Of a DNA stretch of 64,000 nucleotides, positions 8,643 to 16,857 are shown in pieces. Source of the stretch: Gammaproteobacteria bacterium (GTDB taxonomy: Bacteria > Pseudomonadota > Gammaproteobacteria > Pseudomonadales > Pseudohongiellaceae). Each line of letters opens with the position of its first letter. Position 1 is the stretch's first letter. The stretch is from positions 1 to 64,000 of the forward strand of contig JAFMKB010000005.1 in the NCBI GenBank assembly GCA_017853205.1, written 5' to 3'. The position numbers and the translations under genes were made by a program. Below the pieces are notes generated by a model. The model was not told the origin of the DNA. It searched no databases and was given only the letters and a program-made list of their open reading frames with translations.

Positions 8643-9646
8643 TGCTTAAGCGCAGCCGCGAGACAGAGTCGTTTACCGTATCGTTTCTCGATGTCGCGTC
8701 CTGTGGCTTTGGCGCGATGATTATTTTGTTAATGCTCGCCAAGCCCTCGCAGCCAGCGCCTCTGGAGGACGCCGAGGCCGCGCCGGCGGCGGTTATCTCC
8801 GAACTTCAAGAGCAGCTTTTCGAGATTCGAGGCGAGACGCGCGTGGTTAACCGCGAGCTCAACGCCAAGCAAGAGCAGCTTTCGTCTATAAAAGAACGTG
8901 TGGCGCGCCTTCGTCGTGACCTTAGCGAGGTGCAGGGCGAGTTTCAAAGCTCGAAGCAGCTTTCGGATGAGACCACCGACGAAATTGGTAAACTGTCGCT
9001 CGCACAGCAGTCGCTTACCGAAGAGATGCAGCGCCTTGCCGCTAACAGCCGCGCGCCGGAGAATAATGCGATCGGCGGCATACCTGTCGACAGCGAATAC
9101 ATTATCTTTGTCATCGATACCTCGGGGTCGATGTTCAATAACCCGAGCTGGGGCAAAATGCTCGGGGTGATCGAGGACACCCTGAATGTCTATCCCGACG
9201 TGAAGGGAATACAGATCATGAACGACATGGGCGACTACATGTTCGACTCGTTTCGAGGCCAGTGGATTCCGGACACACCTGCGCGCCGCACACAGATCTT
9301 GTCAACCTTGCGTAACTGGAACCCGTTTAGCAACTCAAGCCCTGTGGAAGGGGTGACCCGAGCGATCAATACGTTCTATGCGCCCGATAAAAAGATCAGC
9401 ATTTACGTTTTGGGCGATGATTTTCAACCCGGCGGCTCGATTCGTGACGTATTACGTACTATAGATAGGATCAATGTCGAAGACGCCGACGGCAATCGTC
9501 TCGTGCGTATTCACGGCATTGGGTTTCCAACAATCTTTGCGGGTCCGGCACGGTTTCAACAAAGCGTCTATCGCTACGCAACGCTTATGCGCGAGATGAC
9601 ACAGCGAAATGGTGGTACATTCGTAGGCCTGAATGATTTTCAATGA
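8642..9646 (+). CDS. VWA-domain membrane protein with a MotB/ExbD-like N-terminal helix (second copy)
   Basis: A 334-residue paralogue of the preceding gene. I choose ATG 8642, which shares a base with the upstream TGA, over an in-frame TTG at 8633. The membrane helix (about 12-32, SFLDVASCGFGAMIILL) keeps Asp17 and the Cys-Gly-Phe-Gly motif of the first copy. A coiled coil follows at about 45-130. The VWA domain (about 145-334) has DTSGS in FVIDTSGSM, a Ser/Thr-rich second loop near NPFSNSSPVEG, and GDD in place of the third-loop TDG. Two different B-like subunits suggest a heterodimer (inference). It ends just before a lipoprotein gene. Confidence 0.85.
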   Translation: MLKRSRETESFTVSFLDVASCGFGAMIILLMLAKPSQPAPLEDAEAAPAAVISELQEQLFEIRGETRVVNRELNAKQEQLSSIKERVARLRRDLSEVQGEFQSSKQLSDETTDEIGKLSLAQQSLTEEMQRLAANSRAPENNAIGGIPVDSEYIIFVIDTSGSMFNNPSWGKMLGVIEDTLNVYPDVKGIQIMNDMGDYMFDSFRGQWIPDTPARRTQILSTLRNWNPFSNSSPVEGVTRAINTFYAPDKKISIYVLGDDFQPGGSIRDVLRTIDRINVEDADGNRLVRIHGIGFPTIFAGPARFQQSVYRYATLMREMTQRNGGTFVGLNDFQ

Positions 9647-9650
9647 GTGC

Positions 9651-10271
9651 ATGATGAAAAATTCAATTCGATCAATCGCTAAAACGCTGTGCACAGCCTT
9701 CTGCGCGCTCGTGCTTGCCAGCTGCGGCGTAAGCAAAGTCGTTATCGAAGGCAGTTATCCAAGCCCCAATGTGGCAAAGCTGCCGCTGTCTCTGGCCGTG
9801 GTTTACGACGAGCCCCTGCGTAATTTTAGCTACATAGAGTATTCCGAAACCGGCGCCGAAGAATTTAATATCGCCAGTGGCGCATCGCATGTCGCGCTAT
9901 TCGACGCGGTGCTGCCGGCTATGTTTGAGTCGGTGGTCGAGGCGGCAAGTCTTGAGGAAGCCGAGTCGCTCGGCGTCGATGCGATTTTCGTGCCCGCAAT
10001 CGATGAGTTTCAACTCGCACTGCCTAATAAAACCAAGCTTGATGTTTACGAGGTATGGATTCGCTACAACATGCGCTTAGTTAGCGGTGATGGCGCGCCG
10101 ATCGCTGACTGGGTGCTAACCTCGTACGGCAAGACGCCTACCGAAAGTTTGCGTACAGCCGATGCGGCAATCAACGACGCCGCGGTAGTCGCGCTACGTG
10201 ATCTTGCGTCGAGCTTTTCGTTAAGTTTTGCGCAAGTGCCCGAAGTGCGCGATTGGTTAGCGTCGCGCTAA
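9651..10271 (+). CDS. Lipoprotein of unknown function
   Basis: About 206 residues. The start is 9651 or 9654 (adjacent ATGs). The signal has a hydrophobic stretch and a lipobox LASC, so an outer- or inner-membrane lipid anchor is expected. The mature part begins GVSKVVIEGSYPSPNVAKLPLSL and includes VDAIFVPAIDEFQLALP, a pattern seen in lipoproteins that resemble LPS- or ABC-associated small OM proteins, but I cannot name a family. The following lipoprotein gene and the gene at 37 share the same general plan. It follows the second VWA gene by a few bases, so it probably belongs to the same transcript. Confidence 0.75.
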   Translation: MMKNSIRSIAKTLCTAFCALVLASCGVSKVVIEGSYPSPNVAKLPLSLAVVYDEPLRNFSYIEYSETGAEEFNIASGASHVALFDAVLPAMFESVVEAASLEEAESLGVDAIFVPAIDEFQLALPNKTKLDVYEVWIRYNMRLVSGDGAPIADWVLTSYGKTPTESLRTADAAINDAAVVALRDLASSFSLSFAQVPEVRDWLASR

Positions 10272-10316
10272 TTGAGTTGCTAAATGAGTCGCGAAAGAAG
10301 AGTTAAGGAGGTTATT

Positions 10317-10961
10317 GTGAAAGCATTATTGCCCCTGTTGGTAGTGTTACTAGCCTCGTGTACTAGCACCACGGTTGATGAGTTTCGCCAAGGCGAGACG
10401 GGGATCAACAGCGATGAGTCTATTGTTATCCTCGGACGCAGACATTCGAGCGATTACGAAACACGCGCCGAATTTGTCGACTGTGTAGGCGAGCGCATGA
10501 CAACCGGTAACGACTCGATTTCAGTTATCCCCGAAAAAGAATTTGTCGACGCCATGTTCCCGTGGTTCGAGCCGCGCACCGCGCCGCTCAGAACCCAAGA
10601 CCTCGAGCGGCTGATGGCAGAGCCAGTTGTTGCCGAAAAAATGGCCGAGTTCGGCGTACGGTATATGGTGTGGCTCGATGGTTTCACCGAAACCAGCGGC
10701 CGAACGGGCACAATTTCTTGCACCGTGGGCCCTGGCGGCGCCGGTTGCTTCGGGTTTGGTTCGTGGGAGGACGACTCGACCTTCGACGCGCGCGTGTGGG
10801 ATGTGGCCTCGCTGCAAAACGTAGGTACTATAAGCACCGACGCCTCAGGCCAATCGTATTTGCCCGCGCTCGTTATTCCCATTCCACTGATCGCACGAGT
10901 CGAGGCGAATGCCTGCGTCCGCCTTGCCGATCAGCTCAAACAGTTTGTCAATGGCGAATGA
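10317..10961 (+). CDS. Lipoprotein of unknown function
   Basis: The start is placed at GTG 10317 because a strong ribosome site (AAGGAGG) lies 6-7 bases upstream and the resulting protein begins with a clean lipoprotein signal (MKALLPLLVVLLASC). A longer frame from ATG 10284 would bury that signal. The 214-residue product has a predicted alpha/beta body with GVRYMVWLDGFTETSGRTG, then a Cys/Gly-rich loop containing two Cys (TISCTVGPGGAGCFG) that could form a disulfide in the periplasm. The function is unknown. It shares strand and spacing with the preceding lipoprotein and the M48 gene downstream. Confidence 0.78.
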   Translation: MKALLPLLVVLLASCTSTTVDEFRQGETGINSDESIVILGRRHSSDYETRAEFVDCVGERMTTGNDSISVIPEKEFVDAMFPWFEPRTAPLRTQDLERLMAEPVVAEKMAEFGVRYMVWLDGFTETSGRTGTISCTVGPGGAGCFGFGSWEDDSTFDARVWDVASLQNVGTISTDASGQSYLPALVIPIPLIARVEANACVRLADQLKQFVNGE

Positions 10962-10977
10962 CTTAGCGGAGAACTCT

Positions 10978-12423
10978 ATGACTCGCCCACTCGCACTTCT
11001 CACTCTTCTCTGCCTTGCGCTCACCACTGCCGGCTGCGCCGTCAACCCTGCCACTGGCGGCGCAAACTTAGTGTTGATGACCGAAAACAAAGAGAAAGAA
11101 ATCGGCCGCGAAGAACATGAGAAAGTGCTCGCCTCGATGCCCATTTATAAAGACGACGTATTGCAGGCCTATGTCGAGCGCGTGGGTAATGACATTGCCG
11201 CGGTAAGCCACCGTCCCGATTTAGACTATACGTTCACTATTATCGATAATCCCGAGATCAATGCCTTCGCGCTACCCGCGGGCTATGTCTACGTTAATCG
11301 CGGTCTGCTCACTTTCATGAACTCTGAGGCAGAACTCGCTGCGGTGCTCGCACACGAAATCGGCCACATCACGGCGCGTCACGCGGTGCAACAGCAAGCG
11401 CGCGGCGGCTTGGCTAAAACCGCCTCGACCGTTGGCGGCATCGTGACGGCTGTCGCCACTGGCAGTGGCTATGTTGGTTCGCAGATAAGCGACATCGCTT
11501 CTATTTGGGCCCAGAGCGGACTGAGCGGTTTTGGCCGCGAAGACGAGCTCGAAGCCGATAGCCTTGGTGCCGAATACATCGTTAACGCAGGTTACGATCC
11601 CGCGGCCATGATCGAGGTGATTACCGTTCTCAAAAACCAAGAAGACTTTAATCGCAAGGTCGCGGGCACGGGAGGGGGCTATCATGGGCTGTTCGCCACT
11701 CACCCGCGCAACGACAAACGGCTTCAGGAAGCGATCGAAGACGTCGCGACTCTGGGCGGCAACGCGATAACCCGTACCGACAACACTGAGTTTAGAACGG
11801 CACTGGACGGCCTCGTTGTTGGCCAGAGCGCGCAGTCGCAGCGCAGCGACGAACGCAATCGCTACTATCAGTCGCTTCTGGGCTATACCCTGGTGTTTCC
11901 GCCCGAGTGGACTGTTGCGGAGACGACCACCACCGCCACAGGCTCGCTCGAGGGTGCCGGCTCGCTGAGAATTGAGGCGCAGCAGCTGCAGGATAATCTG
12001 GACCCCAGACTCTTTATTAAAGAAAAGCTCGGCATCGAAAATTTGCAGCAAAGCGAGCCGCTTGAGCAGTTTAGGCTCGTAGGGCACACGGGCCTCGTGC
12101 AGACAGCTGAGGGCACACGCGAGCGCGTCGCCGTAATCTATCTTGGCCGCCGCGCAATGATTTTTCGCGGGCAGGCCAGTAGCGACGAAGTCGATGCCGA
12201 AATACTCGCCTCGATTCGCTCGTTCCGTGCAATTCAGCGTGGCGAAGGCGCTGGCGTCGAAGCCAAAATTCGTTTCGTTCAGGCAAGCGAGTTTTTCGAC
12301 TTTAAGATAGTTGCCCAGCAGAGCCGCATCGCGAATTATCCCGAGGAGACGCTGCGACTGCTGAACAATTATTATCCCTCCGGCAATCCTGCGCCCGGCA
12401 CGTGGATTAAGCTCGTCGAATAG
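10978..12423 (+). CDS. M48-family zinc metalloprotease, lipoprotein
   Basis: A 481-residue periplasmic protease. I choose ATG 10978, which gives a signal peptide with lipobox TAGC; upstream Met codons lie inside the previous gene. The zinc site is visible: HEIGH with His126 and His130 (LAHEIGHITARHA), and Glu192 in the downstream ELEAD motif. Residues about 285-400 form a beta-rich second domain, and the last 60 residues (ending GTWIKLVE) resemble the conserved tail of envelope M48 proteases, similar to a LysM-like segment. Relatives such as BepA/YfgC act in outer-membrane protein quality control. Here it ends the envelope run, and a link to the VWA/channel genes is possible but unproved. Confidence 0.9.
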   Translation: MTRPLALLTLLCLALTTAGCAVNPATGGANLVLMTENKEKEIGREEHEKVLASMPIYKDDVLQAYVERVGNDIAAVSHRPDLDYTFTIIDNPEINAFALPAGYVYVNRGLLTFMNSEAELAAVLAHEIGHITARHAVQQQARGGLAKTASTVGGIVTAVATGSGYVGSQISDIASIWAQSGLSGFGREDELEADSLGAEYIVNAGYDPAAMIEVITVLKNQEDFNRKVAGTGGGYHGLFATHPRNDKRLQEAIEDVATLGGNAITRTDNTEFRTALDGLVVGQSAQSQRSDERNRYYQSLLGYTLVFPPEWTVAETTTTATGSLEGAGSLRIEAQQLQDNLDPRLFIKEKLGIENLQQSEPLEQFRLVGHTGLVQTAEGTRERVAVIYLGRRAMIFRGQASSDEVDAEILASIRSFRAIQRGEGAGVEAKIRFVQASEFFDFKIVAQQSRIANYPEETLRLLNNYYPSGNPAPGTWIKLVE

Positions 12424-12465
12424 CCCTCTCTCATGCTGTCCCTCACCGTCCAGCGAGAGTAAACT

Positions 12466-13689
12466 GTGGGGATGGCAAGAAACGAAGAAAACCAAGATCA
12501 GGTCTCGGATAGCGTAAACGAGGAAGCCGATTCCGGCGCCCACGAACAAACGCTCGAAGAGCTGATGGATCTGACCTTTGCAGAAGATCGGCGCGAACAA
12601 GAACTCGCCGACTTGGCTGCGCAGTCAGCGGTCACCACCCCGCAAAAGATACTCATTATTGGTGCCTCATGGGTCGGCGACATGATAATGGCGCAGAGCC
12701 TGTTTATCCTGCTCAAGCGCACCCGCCGCGATTGCCACATTACCGTATTAGCCCCTGCGTGGACCGAGCCACTTCTCGCGCGCATGCCCGAGGTCGACGA
12801 AAGCCTGGTGCTGCCATTCGATCACGGCGACCTTAAACTCGGCGAGCGTCGCCGTTTCGGCAAAAGCCTCGCCGACAAAGGGTTTACCCACGCCATCGTG
12901 CTGCCCAATTCTTTCAAGTCTGCACTGATCCCGCGTTTTGCCGGCATTAAAACGCGCATCGGTTGGCGCGGCGAGGCCCGCGGCCTGCTACTTACCGACT
13001 GCCGGCGACTCGACAAGACCAAATACCCACGTATGGTTGAGCGCTTTGCCGCACTAGGCCTTTCGGCGGACGCGCGCCTGCCCGAACGAGTGCCAGACCC
13101 AAATCTGTTGGTTACGCGACCGATGGTCGACAAGGTATTAGCCAAGTTTGGAATAGAGACCGCCGGCGACTGGCCTAGACGTCTGCTCGCCATGTGCCCC
13201 GGCGCCGAGTTTGGCTCTTCAAAGCAGTGGCCTGTTAGCCATTTCGCGACGCTTGGCGCAACACTGATCGCCGATGGGTGGCGTGTTGTAATTATGGGCT
13301 CGGCAGGGGATGCGGCGATAGCACAGGAAATTCACGATGGCATCGCGCAGAAAGTAGGGCATCCGCTGATTAATTGCTGCTTTAATTTGGCAGGCAAGAC
13401 GTCGCTCGCCGAGGCAATTGATTTAATGGCGGCATGTACTATGGCGCTTTCAAACGACTCTGGTCTCATGCACGTTGCAGCGGCGCTAAATTTACCGGTC
13501 GTTGCGCTTTACGGTTCTACCTCGCCGGAGTTTACGCCACCACTCGCGCCGATATCGAGAATCCTAACGACACCAATCGAATGCCGGCCGTGTTTCGATA
13601 GAGAGTGTCGCTTTGGCCACAAACGTTGTATGACCGATATTGACCCGTCGCGAGCACTGACTGCGGTACTCGAATTGTATGCCAAGTAA
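12466..13689 (+). CDS. waaF: ADP-heptose:LPS heptosyltransferase II
   Basis: A GT9-family enzyme that adds the second heptose to the LPS inner core at the cytoplasmic face. The conserved domain starts near residue 60 (KILIIGASWVGDMIMAQSL) and includes CPGAEFGSSKQWP and the nucleotide-sugar site NDSGLMHVAAAL. Most WaaF proteins begin directly at this first motif. Here about 58 acidic residues precede it, with GTG 12466 or ATG 12472 as start. No better start lies close to the domain, so the extension may be real. It is followed by waaC, waaG and two sugar kinases on the same strand, the usual core-LPS order. Confidence 0.93.
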   Translation: MGMARNEENQDQVSDSVNEEADSGAHEQTLEELMDLTFAEDRREQELADLAAQSAVTTPQKILIIGASWVGDMIMAQSLFILLKRTRRDCHITVLAPAWTEPLLARMPEVDESLVLPFDHGDLKLGERRRFGKSLADKGFTHAIVLPNSFKSALIPRFAGIKTRIGWRGEARGLLLTDCRRLDKTKYPRMVERFAALGLSADARLPERVPDPNLLVTRPMVDKVLAKFGIETAGDWPRRLLAMCPGAEFGSSKQWPVSHFATLGATLIADGWRVVIMGSAGDAAIAQEIHDGIAQKVGHPLINCCFNLAGKTSLAEAIDLMAACTMALSNDSGLMHVAAALNLPVVALYGSTSPEFTPPLAPISRILTTPIECRPCFDRECRFGHKRCMTDIDPSRALTAVLELYAK

Positions 13690-13744
13690 CAGAATAGGAT
13701 TAGCCGCCTAGCGCGGGCGAGACAAACATAAAAAGAGAATTGCA

Positions 13745-14869
13745 GTGCGAGTTTTAATCGTTAAAGTTTCGTCGCTCGGCGACATTATTCATACGCTTCC
13801 CGCCGTTACAGACGCCCGACGTGCGCGCCCCGATATAATTTTTGACTGGGTGGTTGAAGAAAATTTTGTTGAGGTGCCGAAATGGCATCCAGCGGTCGAT
13901 CGCGTCATTCCCGTTGCCTTTCGACGCTGGCGAAAAACACCGCTGCGCTCACTAGGCGGTATTGAATTCAAAAAATTTAAGGATGAGATTAACCGCGAAC
14001 ATTACGATCTTGTTATAGACGCACAGGGACTTATTAAAAGCGGGGTAATAAGCCGTATGTCACGCGGCTTAACCGTTGGCTTAAGTGACAGCACAGTGCG
14101 TGAACCTTTGGCGACGCTGTTTTACAACAAAGTGTATTCGGTGCCTAAAACAGAACACGCGGTTGATCGGGTACGTCAGCTTTTCGCGCGGGCGCTGCAG
14201 TATGAATATAACCCTCGCACAATAGACTACGGTGTAAGCCACGAGGCGATTGCAAAACAAAACAGGCATGGCACGGTAGAAAGGCAGAAAAGCAGCGCTA
14301 AGCAAGTTGTTTTCTTACACGGTACAACCTGGGCAACCAAACACTGGCCCGTCGATTATTGGTGCGCCCTTGCGCGACACGCAGCCGAGGCGGGCTTCGA
14401 CGTCTTACTCCCGTGGGGCGACGAGGCCGAACGCGTCCGTGCCGAAAACATCTCGAGCGCTACCGGCGCAACAGTTTTGCCCAAGCTTACGTTGAGCGGA
14501 CTCGCCGCCGAACTTGCAGCCGCCAGCGGGGTCGTTGCAGTGGACACTGGCCTTGGTCATTTAGCGGCCGCACTCGCGCGCCCTACACTGTCGATTTATG
14601 GGCCAACCGATCCCGCGCTTTCGGGTACCTATGGCGTCACGCAAAAGCATCTGCGTTCTACTTTTGCTTGTTCGCCTTGCCTCAAAAAAACCTGCACCTA
14701 CAATGGAGCCGCCGTGCTCGCGAACGACAAAGCCGTGACACCGCCGTGCTTTACGACAAATCCGCCGGCCGAGGTGTGGCAGCAGTTCGAAGCATTACTT
14801 GCAGAGGCTGCGTTGGGTCGACCTAAAAGCTATTACGACACCAGTGACTATGGCGGCGTAGGAAAATGA
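13745..14869 (+). CDS. waaC: ADP-heptose:LPS heptosyltransferase I
   Basis: Adds the first L-glycero-D-manno-heptose to Kdo of lipid A-Kdo2. The GT9 signature MRVLIVKVSSLGDIIHTLPA is at the very N-terminus, HGTTWATKHWP lies in the middle and VDTGLGHLAAAL forms the nucleotide-sugar site. It starts with GTG 13745. The length of 374 residues is slightly above the usual 320-350 because of a C-terminal extension ending SDYGGVGK. The stop overlaps the waaG start by 4 bases (ATGA), showing a tight operon. Confidence 0.94.
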   Translation: MRVLIVKVSSLGDIIHTLPAVTDARRARPDIIFDWVVEENFVEVPKWHPAVDRVIPVAFRRWRKTPLRSLGGIEFKKFKDEINREHYDLVIDAQGLIKSGVISRMSRGLTVGLSDSTVREPLATLFYNKVYSVPKTEHAVDRVRQLFARALQYEYNPRTIDYGVSHEAIAKQNRHGTVERQKSSAKQVVFLHGTTWATKHWPVDYWCALARHAAEAGFDVLLPWGDEAERVRAENISSATGATVLPKLTLSGLAAELAAASGVVAVDTGLGHLAAALARPTLSIYGPTDPALSGTYGVTQKHLRSTFACSPCLKKTCTYNGAAVLANDKAVTPPCFTTNPPAEVWQQFEALLAEAALGRPKSYYDTSDYGGVGK

Positions 14870-16068
14870 GTGCCGGCATGAACCTCGTATTTATTATTTA
14901 TTCCTACTTTCCCCACGGTGGGCAGCAGCGCGACTTTATGCGCATTTTAAACGAGTGCCGCGCGCGCGGTCATAACATTACCGTGTACACCTTGAAGTGG
15001 ACCGGCGACAAACCCGACGGCGTCACAATTCATCTTGTGCCAGTGAAGGCATTAACGCGCACGCGTCTTTATAAAAAATTTACTCGCTGGGTTGAGTCTA
15101 AAATCGAGAGAATTTCTGAGAGCCCGAATGAAAAACAGAGCGGGGTTCATAATCAGACCATCGTAGGCTTTAATAAGATGCCGGGTCTTGATGTGTACTA
15201 CGCCGCCGACCCCTGTTTTGCCGAGATGGCAGCTACACAGCGTGGTAGCTACTACCAATACAGCAGTCGCTTTAAACACTTTAGCGCCTATGAAGAGGCA
15301 GTATTCGGCGGCGACAGCGCTACCGAGGTTCTGTACCTTTCGCCACAGCAAAGAGCGGCGTTTAAAAGCTATTACCCCGAATGTGAGAGTCGATTGCATG
15401 CACTACCCGCAGGGCTTGCCGAGGACCGCAGACTCGACGATCGATCGCCTGCGGCGCGTGAGGCGCGCAAGAAAGCTGCGCGGGAAAAGCTAAAGAATGA
15501 ATTAAACATCAGCGAAACAGCGACACTCGTCATTCAGATTGGTTCTGGATTTAAAGTGAAAGGCGTCGACCGCGCGCTGCGCGCAATCGCTTCGCTCCCA
15601 CGAGAAACACACAGCACTGTTCATTACCTTTTGGTTGGTTCAGGTAAACCTGCTTCTTATTTGAGACTCGCCAAAAAATTAAATATAGCCAATAAGGTAA
15701 CCATTGTAGAGGGACGCGATGACGTGCCCGAACTGCTCGCCGCCGCCGACCTTATGCTACACCCTGCCTACCGAGAGAGCGCAGGTTATACTTTGCTCGA
15801 GGCGATAGTCGCCGGCTTACCCGTCTTGGCAACCGAAACCTGCGGCTATGCGTACCATATAGTGCAGGCCAATGCGGGCGCCGTCTGCCCTGAGCCTTTC
15901 TCGCAAGCGTCGCTGAATAAGATACTTTTGGACATGCTCGAGCAATTGCCTACGGCAAAGTGGTCGGCAAACGGGCTCGCTTATGGCGCCGAAGAAAGTC
16001 TCTACACCATGCCCCAGGCCGCAGCGGATTTTATAGAGCGTTTTGAAAGCGGAACCCCTCGCGGGTAG
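14866..16068 (+). CDS. waaG: LPS core glycosyltransferase, GT4 (WaaG-like)
   Basis: A GT-B fold transferase of family 4 that adds the first hexose to heptose II of the core. The N-terminus has YSYFPHGGQQRDFMRI, the donor-side part has IQIGSGFKVKGVDRAL and the nucleotide-sugar motif HPAYRESAGYTLLEAIVAGLPVLATETCGY (split here: EX7E with Glu in RESAGYTLLE). The length of 400 residues is a little over E. coli WaaG (about 374). It overlaps waaC by 4 bases and abuts waaP, so translation is coupled. The sugar donor cannot be told from sequence. Confidence 0.92.
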   Translation: MSAGMNLVFIIYSYFPHGGQQRDFMRILNECRARGHNITVYTLKWTGDKPDGVTIHLVPVKALTRTRLYKKFTRWVESKIERISESPNEKQSGVHNQTIVGFNKMPGLDVYYAADPCFAEMAATQRGSYYQYSSRFKHFSAYEEAVFGGDSATEVLYLSPQQRAAFKSYYPECESRLHALPAGLAEDRRLDDRSPAAREARKKAAREKLKNELNISETATLVIQIGSGFKVKGVDRALRAIASLPRETHSTVHYLLVGSGKPASYLRLAKKLNIANKVTIVEGRDDVPELLAAADLMLHPAYRESAGYTLLEAIVAGLPVLATETCGYAYHIVQANAGAVCPEPFSQASLNKILLDMLEQLPTAKWSANGLAYGAEESLYTMPQAAADFIERFESGTPRG

Positions 16069-16857
16069 ATGGGTATGCGTTACGCGAACAAAGAGTTTAA
16101 AGAATTTTTTGCCAGCGGCGACCCTTTTGAAATACTCGAGGCTATACAGGGCGAGGTGTTTCGCGTCGTTGATGGACGCAAAACCTTTCGCTTTGACTTA
16201 AACGGCAGCCGCTATTTTGCTAAGCTGCATCGCGGTGTCGGTTGGCGTGAGATTGCGAAAAACCTTTTTCATTTTCGCTGGCCTATTGTCGATGCCGAAA
16301 ACGAGTGGCGCGCTGTGCAGCGTTTAAAAAGCCTCGGTGTGTCGACGTTGGAGCCAGTAGCCTATGGCGTAATTGGTCTAAATCCTGCGACGCGCCGCTC
16401 CTACCTTGTGACGCAGGATCTTACCGACACAATTAGCCTCGAAGACCTTGGTAAACAATGGTTAACGCAGCCGCCATCGCCAGCATTAAAGCGCGCGCTG
16501 ATCAAGCGCGTTGCGACTATCGCTCAGACGCTTCACAGTCACGGCATGTGTCACCGCGACTTGTATTTATGCCATTTTTTGCTCCATCAAAACGAACCTG
16601 AGCTGCGCGTCTCGCTTATCGATCTGCACCGAGCGTTTTCGAGCCCGCGTCTGAGAAGGCGCTGGCTTATAAAAGATATTGGTAGCCTTTATTACTCTTG
16701 CCTGCATCTCAACCTATCCCAACGCGATCTTCTGCGGTTCATTCGCTATTACGACCCGCGTGGGCTTCGTTATGCCATTGGCCGAAACGCTGATTTTTGG
16801 CAGGCTGTATCGACAAAAGCTAGGTCACTTTACAGACGTCACGGCGATGCCGCATGA
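16069..16857 (+). CDS. waaP: LPS core heptose(I) kinase
   Basis: Phosphorylates heptose I of the inner core, which strengthens outer-membrane cross-bridging by divalent cations. It has a eukaryotic-like kinase fold: an N-terminal lobe with FRFDLNGSRYFAKLHRG (the Lys is the likely ATP-contact residue), a catalytic loop HGMCHRDLYLCHFLL, and an LIDLHRA metal-binding segment. ATG 16069 follows the waaG stop directly; ATG 16075 is an alternative. The length (262) matches WaaP. It overlaps the next kinase gene by 4 bases. Confidence 0.92.
   Translation: MGMRYANKEFKEFFASGDPFEILEAIQGEVFRVVDGRKTFRFDLNGSRYFAKLHRGVGWREIAKNLFHFRWPIVDAENEWRAVQRLKSLGVSTLEPVAYGVIGLNPATRRSYLVTQDLTDTISLEDLGKQWLTQPPSPALKRALIKRVATIAQTLHSHGMCHRDLYLCHFLLHQNEPELRVSLIDLHRAFSSPRLRRRWLIKDIGSLYYSCLHLNLSQRDLLRFIRYYDPRGLRYAIGRNADFWQAVSTKARSLYRRHGDAA

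Noticed and set aside
11272-12600. A 442-codon open frame on the minus strand
   Set aside because: It lies antisense to the M48 protease, which has a full zinc motif; the antisense protein is Cys/Arg-rich and has no coherent domain.
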